From Candidatus Aminicenantota bacterium (GTDB lineage: Bacteria > Acidobacteriota > Aminicenantia > JAMOAD01): 8,868 bases of DNA. The translations under genes were made by a program, and so were the position numbers. How positions within the stretch are numbered: the stretch's first letter is position 1; each line of letters begins with the position of its first letter. This document shows positions 1-6,689 of this stretch, one piece after another. Below the pieces are notes generated by a model, which was given only the letters and a program-made list of their open reading frames with translations, was not told the origin of the DNA and ran no database searches. The stretch lies in NCBI GenBank assembly GCA_027061995.1, contig JAMOUT010000061.1, positions 1 to 8,868 of the forward strand, written 5' to 3'.

Positions 1-949
1 GAATAATCTTTGTTTTGAGTCCGAATTTATGCTCTATTAACGAGATTTTTTCTTTTAATATCTTTGAAAGATGAAGAGTCGAAGCCTCAGGTTGTTTAAA
101 AACATCTATTGATACAACCGGCATCCCGTTATATCTTTGTTCATTCCTGATTTTTTTGTAAGCTAATCTGACTTTCCCTATATCCTTAATTCTGATAGGG
201 GTATTTTCCTTTTTCAAAACAATAAGAGCCTCAATCTTTTGTATATTTTCAACACTTTGCGAAAGTGAAAGAGTTATCTCTTTTTTAAAATATTCGGAGC
301 TTACGGAGGGCAATAAAAAAAAATTATTATTCATCGCCCCGTAAATTTGTCCCACCGATATCCCGTATTTATTCATTTTGTTTATATCGAGTGTTATCTC
401 GATTTGAGGCTCCGAACCTCCCCATATCTGCAGATTATCCACCCCTTGGATAGCTCTTAACATCGGAGATATCTCCCTTTCGGCAATATCCTTAAGAGTG
501 TTTACGGAATACTGACCGAATATACCGAAAGATATAAAAGGTTTTTTCTTAAATTCTTCGGGCACATAGGGGATAATCTCCGGAAAACTCGCTTGAGGAG
601 GAATTATATCCCTTAACTTGTTTAACCTCTCTTTAAGTAAAACATAAACCATCTCCATGTTAGCTTTTTTTGAAAATTCCATCTGTATTCTCATACTCCC
701 TTCATCACACTGAGTTTTGATTTTTTTTATCCATCGGACTTGGGATACTTGTTCTTCAACGGGAAGGGCGATTTTCTGAAGAATCATATCGGCGGAAGCC
801 CCCTGCCAAACGGATCTAATTGAAAGGGAGGGGAGTTTTTCATCGGGGATAAGCTCTATCGGGGTGTTTTTTATAGAATATATTCCGAGCAAAAGTATGG
901 ATGCGAAAATCAAAATTGATATAACAGGTTTTTCAATTATCCTTCTCAA
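1..949 (-). CDS. second RND efflux transporter permease, N-terminal part (truncated by window edge)
   Basis: An uninterrupted frame of 316 codons runs off the window. It starts MRRIIEKPVISILIFASILL, the RND N-terminal signature (basic, E-K-P-V, then TM1), followed by YSIKNTPIELIPDEKLPSLS and an RND porter region. Recognisable segments are ALPVEEQVSQVRWIKKIKT (62-80), the MEFSKKANMEM strand/helix (90-100), IQGVDNLQIWGGSEPQIEI (167-185), and IRIKDIGKVRLAY (252-264). It aligns by eye along its length with the complete permease, for example GTNM against KANM and VEVRGGGKQEI against LQIWGGSEPQI, but is strongly divergent. It is therefore a paralogue and not a recent duplicate. The TTG start overlaps the propeller stop as TTGA. 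TM4 and TM10 lie outside the window, so proton-relay residues cannot be judged. Two permeases in one operon recall MdtB/MdtC heteromers, but a separate pump sharing the adaptor is equally possible. Confidence 0.9.
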   Translation of the reverse strand, partial: MRRIIEKPVISILIFASILLLGIYSIKNTPIELIPDEKLPSLSIRSVWQGASADMILQKIALPVEEQVSQVRWIKKIKTQCDEGSMRIQMEFSKKANMEMVYVLLKERLNKLRDIIPPQASFPEIIPYVPEEFKKKPFISFGIFGQYSVNTLKDIAEREISPMLRAIQGVDNLQIWGGSEPQIEITLDINKMNKYGISVGQIYGAMNNNFFLLPSVSSEYFKKEITLSLSQSVENIQKIEALIVLKKENTPIRIKDIGKVRLAYKKIRNEQRYNGMPVVSIDVFKQPEASTLHLSKILKEKISLIEHKFGLKTKII

Positions 950-2052
950 TAATTTTCACCCCTTTTCTTAATAATTATAAAAATTGTATCACTGCCTCTA
1001 TCATAATAAATATAATATAATTTTGTTTTCGATATGAAGAAAGGGAAATTCGTATCTTGAAATTCTTTTAATTTTTTACCGATCGTAGAGAATTTTTTAA
1101 TCTTATATAATTTACCTGCTGTTTTTTTACACACGATAAGTTCCCCTTCAGGATTAAATACAAACCTTTCTATCATAGGTTTGTTTTTGTCGGGAAGATA
1201 CTTTATCTTAAGTTTTTTATACAAATTTTTAAAATAGGGGTTTAATCTCGGAGAATCAAGTTTTTCTTTAATAGCTTTTTGAAATTTGCCTCTATCTATC
1301 AATCTCTTCTTCCACCCCGTATAAATAATGGCTTTTGTCCTGTTTTTAAGATTATAAATATGAATCTTATCTTCATTGTTTTTACATACGGCAATCATTC
1401 GGTTTTTTAAAGAAAAAGCTGTTAAATAATATATTTCAAACGGAACCGAGGGCCAGCCCCCCTTTCTCTCATCCGAAAAATCATGATACGATGTTCCCGT
1501 GAATATCTCTTTTTTTATCTTCCCGTCAACAAGTTTTGATATATGATATTTTGTCCCCCAAAAATAAAGTTTACCTATCTTTTTAAAATCATATCCGTAA
1601 GATAAACCCAAATATATATTTTTATTATCCATTATGAAAATATCCTCAATCCCGAAATCTTTATTTAATTTTATCTTTATTGTTTTAATAAGTTTACCCT
1701 TTTTCGTAAAAACATTGATAAAACGGTTTCCTTGAAAATAATCCCCTTGGTAAATATTTCCGACGGAATCCATGGTAAAGACTCCAAACCATCTTTTAAA
1801 TCTTCCGGGTCCTTCCCCCTTTTCCCCGATTTTATAAAGATATTTTCCGCTCTCTGAGAAAACCTTTATATTGTATTCACTTCTGTCGGCAACAAAAATC
1901 TTATTTCCGAAAACTTTTATCATCCCCGCATTAATATCAAACATAGGCGTTCCTGAGGCTGTTAAAGGGAATTTTTTTAAGACTTCCCCTTTAAGAGAAA
2001 AAGATAAAAAAAATAAAAATATAAAAAAAAATGAAAATCTTTTTAAGCTCAA
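946..2052 (-). CDS. secreted 6-bladed beta-propeller protein inside the RND operon
   Basis: This 368-aa protein has a Phe-rich signal peptide (MSLKRFSFFFIFLFFLSFSL, cleavage near residue 20-22) and no lipobox Cys, so it should be periplasmic or extracellular. Successive blade-like segments are visible. One strand pair (KVFGNKIFVADRSEYNIKVF, about 46-65) is followed by GEKGEGPGRF (76-85), the family motif, and by GNIYQGDYFQGNRFINVF (98-115). A Lys-rich helical insertion (about 255-283) leads to YLPDKNKPMIERFVF (285-299) and the last blades. No catalytic site is visible. The TTG start lies in a TTGA overlap with the permease stop; no later start would keep the signal peptide. The gene ends in a second TTGA overlap with another permease gene. 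This embedding suggests a function tied to the pump, for example as a periplasmic accessory, but that is inference. It is a paralogue of the two upstream propellers. Confidence 0.82.
   Translation of the reverse strand: MSLKRFSFFFIFLFFLSFSLKGEVLKKFPLTASGTPMFDINAGMIKVFGNKIFVADRSEYNIKVFSESGKYLYKIGEKGEGPGRFKRWFGVFTMDSVGNIYQGDYFQGNRFINVFTKKGKLIKTIKIKLNKDFGIEDIFIMDNKNIYLGLSYGYDFKKIGKLYFWGTKYHISKLVDGKIKKEIFTGTSYHDFSDERKGGWPSVPFEIYYLTAFSLKNRMIAVCKNNEDKIHIYNLKNRTKAIIYTGWKKRLIDRGKFQKAIKEKLDSPRLNPYFKNLYKKLKIKYLPDKNKPMIERFVFNPEGELIVCKKTAGKLYKIKKFSTIGKKLKEFQDTNFPFFISKTKLYYIYYDRGSDTIFIIIKKRGENY
957..962 (-). promoter_or_regulatory. ribosome binding site of the second RND permease
   Basis: GGGGTG on the minus strand, followed by A and so partly matching the anti-Shine-Dalgarno complement GGAGGTGA, ends 7 nt before the TTG at 949. 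It supports a TTG start, because no ATG lies between the preceding in-frame stop and the conserved N-terminus. Confidence 0.6.
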
Positions 2053-5000
2053 TTTTCTCCCTTTTTTTCAATACTTTCATATAAAACCGGAATAAGAATC
2101 AAAGTAAGAAAAGTGGAAAACAGTAATCCTCCGACAACAACTATTGCAAGAGGTCTTTGAAGTTCCGAGCCCTCCTGCATCATCAAAGCCATGGGAATCA
2201 AGCCGAAAATCGTTGTAAAAGTCGTCATAAGTATGGGGGTTAATCTGACCTTCGAGGCAATCATCAGTGCTTCTCTGACAGACTTTCCCTGTTGCCGCAA
2301 TTTATTCGTATAATCGATTTTTACAATAGCATCATTAACAACTATACCAACCATGACAAGAAATCCTATCCCCGCTATAACATTGATAGTGGAGCCTGCG
2401 ATATACAATAGTAAAAAAGCTCCGAGAAATCCCATGGGAAGCGTAAGCATAATTATGAGAGGATGAATAAGATTTTCAAACTGGGAAGCCATAACCATAT
2501 AAACAAGAAGAGCCGCAAGAAAAATGGCTTCTTTTATGGAATTAAATGATTTTTTTCTCTCCTCCTCCTCTCCCGAAACTTTAAATCTTGTTCCGGCGGG
2601 GGGGATGAATCCCGAAAGTTTTTTATCAACCTTAGCCGCAATATCTGATAGCTTTTTTTTATACAAATTCGCTGATATCAGAAAATATCTTTCCTGCCCC
2701 TCTCTTGTAATCTCTTTTATGGATGAAACTCTTTTTGTTTTGATAAAATCACTTATATGATAGATATTATTATTGAATTTTACAGGCATTTTCAAAAGCT
2801 CGGTAAAACTTCTGCTTTTTCTCAAGGGGGTCGATAAAACTATATCATAATTTTTCTGAAACTGTTTTAAAACAGATACTTTTTCCCCTTTAAGCGCATT
2901 TGAAATAATATTTGAAATATCTTTTTTCGTAATATTAAGGTTTTTCAATAATTTTTCATTAAAAGACAAGGCAAGGACAGGTTTTCCCCTTTCTATATTG
3001 GATCTTAAATCAACAAGTCCTTTTATCCCTTTCAGTCTGTTTATTATGCTCGCAACACCTTTTTTTCCTTCCTCTATTCGGTCATAGAAAACTTGTATCT
3101 GAAATTCTTCTGCTCCGAATCTTAAATATTCGGAAAGGGTATTTTTCTCGGGATAAACGGAATAATTGAGATCCGAAAATTTTTTAAGTATTTTCCTTGC
3201 TTTTGCCATAAGTTTTTCCCTGTCACCCGAGGCATTAACTATCATGTGAATATTATTTAATGACAACTCCCCTTTACCGAGAGAGATTGATGATACTGCT
3301 CCCACTTGGGTGAAAATATGTTTGATTTCAGGGATTTTTCCAATCTCCTTTTCTATGTTCCCAGCCATTCTGTCTGTTTCCTCGAAACCATAGTCAGAGC
3401 TTGTTTTTGCGGATATCTCAAAATTGTTTGAGATGGTCTGAGGGAGAAGTTCTTTTTTTAATCCGAGATATAATAGAAAAGAGAGGACAAACATAATAAT
3501 CATTATGGAATAAGGGATTGTTTTTTTATCAAGACAGATTTTTAAAAATTTATGATATTCTTCATCAAATTTTTCATAACCATTATTAAAAATTTTATAT
3601 ATGGGTTTCATTATAAGATTAAACAAAAGCGAGATTATCTTTACAATTAATAAAATTAAAACCTTAGTAATTTTAAAAATTATATCAAGAGCTCCTCCTA
3701 CTATTTTCAAAGGGATATCAAGTATAAAATGGGAAACCCGTAAAAATTTATTCCCTTTTCTAATCTCTTCACCTTCGATTTTTTCTTCTGTTTTATCTTT
3801 TGAGAATACCGCAAAAAGGGAGGGAAGAAGTGTTATTGAAACTATAAGTGAAGCAAGTAGAGAATATGAGACAGTAAGAGCTTGATCCCTGAAAAGTCTT
3901 CCTGTTATTCCGTAAATATACATAACAGGCAAAAAGATAACTATTGTTGTAATGGTTGATGCCGTAATAGCTCCGGCAACCTCTTTTGTCCCGTCAATCG
4001 CAGCCGAAACAGCATCTTTTGTTTTTCTGTGTCTGAATAAACTCTCCAAAACAACAATGGAATTATCCACAAACATCCCCACTCCGAGAGCCAACCCCCC
4101 GAGACTCATAATATTGATATTAACTTTTGAAAAATACATTAAAACAAAAGTCGATATAATCGCTATGGGAATAACCGTTGCAACAAGCAATGGATCACGG
4201 GAATTTTGGAGAAAAACAAGTAAAACGAAAAATGCGAGAATTGAACCGAGATACAATGACATTTTAAGAGAATTTATGGAAGAGAGAATCAAGCCCGCTT
4301 CCTCGGTTATTATATTAAATTTAATATCTTTAAACTCTTTTCCCATAAGGGTAAATGCTTTTTTTGCTCTTTGTGTCGCTTTGACTGTGTTTGCATCCGC
4401 CTCTTTATATATTAGAAGCGCAACAGTGGAACTATTATCGAATCTTATATCACCCTGTTTAGGTATCTCATTCAGACTGACAGTTCCTATATCTTTTATA
4501 AAAATGTGACCGGATTTAAGCTTTTTTACGGGGATATCCTCTATCGCTTTATAGTTCTTTATCTCCCCCTCTATTTTCACACTGTGCTTTAGTTTGTTCT
4601 TTCTTATCGTTCCACCGAGGATAACCTGATTATAGTTGCTGATTGCATTTGATATATCATTAAAAGTTACACCATAGAGAGATAATTTTTCAGGATAGAG
4701 TTTGACAAGAATCTCCTGTTTCCCTCCGCCTCTCACTTCAACCCTTGATATCCCTTCGAGTTGTTCAAAACGAGGTTTAATAAAAAATTGAGAAAGCTCT
4801 CTTATCTCTTTTATGGATCTCCCTTTTGATTTTACCACCGCTATGATAATCGGTCTTGAAGAGGGGTCAAACTCAAAAATCTGCGGTTTTTTAGCTCCCT
4901 TAGGTAAAATATCGGAAGTCTCTTCCACCTTTTCCTTAACATGTAAAAGGCCGAAATCCATATTTGTTCCCCAATGGAATTCCACGGTTATTACCGATAC

Positions 5001-5261
5001 CCCCTCCCTTGATACTGATTTAACATTTTTAACTCCCGAAATCGGAGAGAGTTGAGCTTCGAGAGGTTGGGTTATAAGTTTTTCTATCTCTTCCGGCAAT
5101 GCTCCCGGATATTCCGTAACAACCGTAATCTTAGGATAGGAAAGAGAGGGTAATAAATCAACCGAAAGATTTTTTAAAGAGATTATACCGAGTAATATGA
5201 TACCGAGAAAAAACATAACTGTTGCAACAGGTCTTCTGACCGATATTTCCGTAATACTCAT
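2049..5261 (-). CDS. RND efflux transporter permease (AcrB-like superfamily)
   Basis: This complete 1070-aa inner-membrane proton-driven exporter is slightly longer than AcrB. The N-terminus (SVRRPVATVMFFLGIILLG) is TM1, and porter/docking domain 1 spans about 30-330. TM2-TM6 lie between about 335 and 485, TM7 at about 583-600, the second periplasmic region at about 605-905, and TM8-TM12 at about 910-1062. TM4 reads GMFVDNSIVVLES, so the AcrB Asp407 equivalent is Asp399 while the Asp408 equivalent is Asn400. TM10 reads GIVVNDAIVKID, with Asn976 where AcrB has Lys940, then Asp977, and a lysine five residues later (Lys981). A long hydrophobic cytoplasmic-loop segment lies at about 505-555. The ATG at 5261 follows the adaptor stop by one base and has no clear Shine-Dalgarno, implying coupling. 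Substrate is unknown: drug-type (HAE-like) is favoured over metal-type, with low certainty. Confidence 0.95.
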   Translation of the reverse strand: MSITEISVRRPVATVMFFLGIILLGIISLKNLSVDLLPSLSYPKITVVTEYPGALPEEIEKLITQPLEAQLSPISGVKNVKSVSREGVSVITVEFHWGTNMDFGLLHVKEKVEETSDILPKGAKKPQIFEFDPSSRPIIIAVVKSKGRSIKEIRELSQFFIKPRFEQLEGISRVEVRGGGKQEILVKLYPEKLSLYGVTFNDISNAISNYNQVILGGTIRKNKLKHSVKIEGEIKNYKAIEDIPVKKLKSGHIFIKDIGTVSLNEIPKQGDIRFDNSSTVALLIYKEADANTVKATQRAKKAFTLMGKEFKDIKFNIITEEAGLILSSINSLKMSLYLGSILAFFVLLVFLQNSRDPLLVATVIPIAIISTFVLMYFSKVNINIMSLGGLALGVGMFVDNSIVVLESLFRHRKTKDAVSAAIDGTKEVAGAITASTITTIVIFLPVMYIYGITGRLFRDQALTVSYSLLASLIVSITLLPSLFAVFSKDKTEEKIEGEEIRKGNKFLRVSHFILDIPLKIVGGALDIIFKITKVLILLIVKIISLLFNLIMKPIYKIFNNGYEKFDEEYHKFLKICLDKKTIPYSIMIIMFVLSFLLYLGLKKELLPQTISNNFEISAKTSSDYGFEETDRMAGNIEKEIGKIPEIKHIFTQVGAVSSISLGKGELSLNNIHMIVNASGDREKLMAKARKILKKFSDLNYSVYPEKNTLSEYLRFGAEEFQIQVFYDRIEEGKKGVASIINRLKGIKGLVDLRSNIERGKPVLALSFNEKLLKNLNITKKDISNIISNALKGEKVSVLKQFQKNYDIVLSTPLRKSRSFTELLKMPVKFNNNIYHISDFIKTKRVSSIKEITREGQERYFLISANLYKKKLSDIAAKVDKKLSGFIPPAGTRFKVSGEEEERKKSFNSIKEAIFLAALLVYMVMASQFENLIHPLIIMLTLPMGFLGAFLLLYIAGSTINVIAGIGFLVMVGIVVNDAIVKIDYTNKLRQQGKSVREALMIASKVRLTPILMTTFTTIFGLIPMALMMQEGSELQRPLAIVVVGGLLFSTFLTLILIPVLYESIEKKGEN
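2057..2063 (-). promoter_or_regulatory. ribosome binding site of the TTG-initiated propeller
   Basis: AAGGGAG on the minus strand lies only 4 nt before the TTG at 2052, within the last codons of the RND permease. The short spacing and the weak start codon suggest that translation depends on ribosomes finishing the permease. Confidence 0.5.
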
Positions 5262-5262
5262 C

Positions 5263-6489
5263 TTATTTTATTATTTTAACTTTGGATTGATGGGCAAGCG
5301 TAAGTTGACCTTCCACTATAACAAGTTCACCCTCTTCCACTCCGCTTTTAACTTCAACCTCCTCGCTGTTCTGCTCCCCCATCTCTATATATCTCCAAAG
5401 AGCTATGTTTTTTTCAACAACAAAAACAAGAGGTCTCTCGGATCTGACTAAAACAGCTTTTCTCGGAACTTTTATCACATTTTTCAAAATATTATATTCT
5501 ATTTCAGCTTCAGCTCTCATCCCCGCTCGCAGATATCCCGGATTTTTTAAATTTATATATATAGGCAAAGTTTCCTCTTTTTCCGAAAGTTCGGGACTTA
5601 TAGCTTGTATCTTTCCATAGAAAAACTTATCGGGAAAACTCGTGAATCTTATTCTAACCCTCATCCCCACTTTTAATTTTGAAGACTCTGTTTCAAGAGC
5701 ATAAGCTTTAAGATAAAGTGAATTAAGATTAACCATTCTGAATAAATCGGCTCCGGTTGCCACTGTTTCACCTTCCGAAATCTTCATATCGGAAATTATC
5801 CCTGAAAAAGGGGCTTTTATCTTTGTCCTTTCATAATCAATTCTTGCTCTTGCAAGTTTAATTTCAGCTTGAGTTAATCCCATAACAACCTTTCTGACTT
5901 TATCTCTGATAGTTCCTGTTTCAATCATGATTTTCAAGAGCTCATCTTCGGAATCATGAAGTTCGAGTTCGGAAACCTCCCCTTTTTTATACTTCCTAAG
6001 CATCTCTTCATAATCTTTCTTTTTCTCGGAAAGAATAGTTTTATCATTTTCCGAAAGATTAAAGGAAAGATTCATGGAATTTACAAGATATTTTGAAAGA
6101 GCTTGGAGTCTTAGAGCTTCCGCATCTTTTAAAGCTAATTTTTTTTCAGTATCATCGATTTTGATTATAATATCCCCTTTTTTAACCCTATCACCAATTC
6201 GTTTTTTAATCTCAATAATTCTACCCGTAACCTCAGCTTTTACTGTTGCTTTTTGTCTGACTTCGGAAACAGCGGAAACTTCAAGTCTTAAAGGTAATTC
6301 CCCTTTTTTGATTTCAACAACTTTCACCGGAAGAGGAGCTTCATCCCCCTTTTCTTCAGCATTTGTTTGTCCCGTCATTTGTTCGGTTTCACTCTCATCC
6401 GAAGTTTTCTTTTTAATTGACTTATATCCGAGAAAAACCACCACGGCAATAATTAATAAAATAGATAAAACCTTAATAATTTTTTTCAT
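5263..6489 (-). CDS. RND efflux pump periplasmic adaptor (membrane fusion protein, HlyD/AcrA type)
   Basis: This 408-aa adaptor would link the inner-membrane RND permease to an outer-membrane channel. Residues 4-21 form one hydrophobic membrane anchor without a lipobox Cys, so it is anchored by a transmembrane segment rather than lipid. An acidic linker follows (about 25-52). The two halves of the barrel-sandwich (lipoyl) domain are visible at about 80-112 (VTGRIIEI, then GDRVKKGD) and 222-262 (IKAPFSGIIS, then EGETV). They flank a charged alpha-helical hairpin (about 113-220). A beta-barrel domain covers about 265-335, including PGYLRAGMRAEAEIEY, and a membrane-proximal domain follows to the end, beginning VPRKAVLV. 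The size is normal for the family. The stop codon is one base from the start of the RND permease, the usual adaptor-permease order. Substrate cannot be read from the sequence. Confidence 0.93.
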   Translation of the reverse strand: MKKIIKVLSILLIIAVVVFLGYKSIKKKTSDESETEQMTGQTNAEEKGDEAPLPVKVVEIKKGELPLRLEVSAVSEVRQKATVKAEVTGRIIEIKKRIGDRVKKGDIIIKIDDTEKKLALKDAEALRLQALSKYLVNSMNLSFNLSENDKTILSEKKKDYEEMLRKYKKGEVSELELHDSEDELLKIMIETGTIRDKVRKVVMGLTQAEIKLARARIDYERTKIKAPFSGIISDMKISEGETVATGADLFRMVNLNSLYLKAYALETESSKLKVGMRVRIRFTSFPDKFFYGKIQAISPELSEKEETLPIYINLKNPGYLRAGMRAEAEIEYNILKNVIKVPRKAVLVRSERPLVFVVEKNIALWRYIEMGEQNSEEVEVKSGVEEGELVIVEGQLTLAHQSKVKIIK

Positions 6490-6495
6490 CCCCGT

Positions 6496-6500
6496 CTCCT
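6496..6500 (-). promoter_or_regulatory. ribosome binding site of the adaptor gene
   Basis: AGGAG on the minus strand ends 6 nt before the ATG at 6489. It is the best Shine-Dalgarno match in the pump operon and fits this gene being the first in its transcription unit. Confidence 0.75.
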
Positions 6501-6510
6501 TAAAAAGTTA

Positions 6511-6539
6511 AATCTATCACAAAATAATAAGTTTGACAA
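6511..6539 (-). promoter_or_regulatory. candidate sigma70-type promoter for the RND operon
   Basis: On the minus strand TTGTCA (6539-6534, five of six matches to TTGACA) is separated by exactly 17 nt from TAGATT (6516-6511, four of six matches to TATAAT). Transcription would start near 6504, giving a leader of roughly 15 nt that barely includes the Shine-Dalgarno sequence. The position and spacing are good, but the background is AT-rich and the -10 element is weak. Confidence 0.35.
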
Positions 6540-6689
6540 GTATTAATCATTTTTTAACACTATTATCCCGAAAAAACAAAAATATAACTTATTTGAATAA
6601 CTAAACATAATATACACATTTCAAGAGAGAATAAAACTAAAATTCATTTCCGCTGTTTGTTGGGTCAAATAACTCTTTATATAAAACTA

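Larger units (their letters stand above)
6490..6689. other. intergenic region between propeller pair and pump operon
   Basis: This 200-nt, very AT-rich gap is the only real intergenic space in the window. It carries a candidate promoter and a good Shine-Dalgarno sequence at its pump-proximal end. I see no GC-rich hairpin followed by a U-run, so termination after the propeller pair is either Rho-dependent or absent. Three AGTTAT(T/A) copies on the minus strand (6674-6668, 6602-6596, 6589-6583) are noted but could be chance in such AT-rich DNA. Tiny ORFs of 16-18 codons occur here without ribosome binding sites and are not called. Confidence 0.6.

Noticed and set aside
3952-4509. Plus-strand 185-codon ORF
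   Set aside because: It is entirely antisense to the RND permease, whose frame has clear family motifs over the same bases.
6533-6538. Perfect TTGACA on the plus strand in the intergenic region
   Set aside because: No well-spaced -10 element follows (the nearest TATTAT is 22 nt away) and there is no plus-strand gene for it to serve.
6576-6632. Tiny minus-strand ORF of about 18 codons (MCILCLVIQISYIFVFSG) in the intergenic gap
   Set aside because: It has no Shine-Dalgarno sequence, and its length and composition are expected by chance in AT-rich DNA, so it is not called as a leader peptide.
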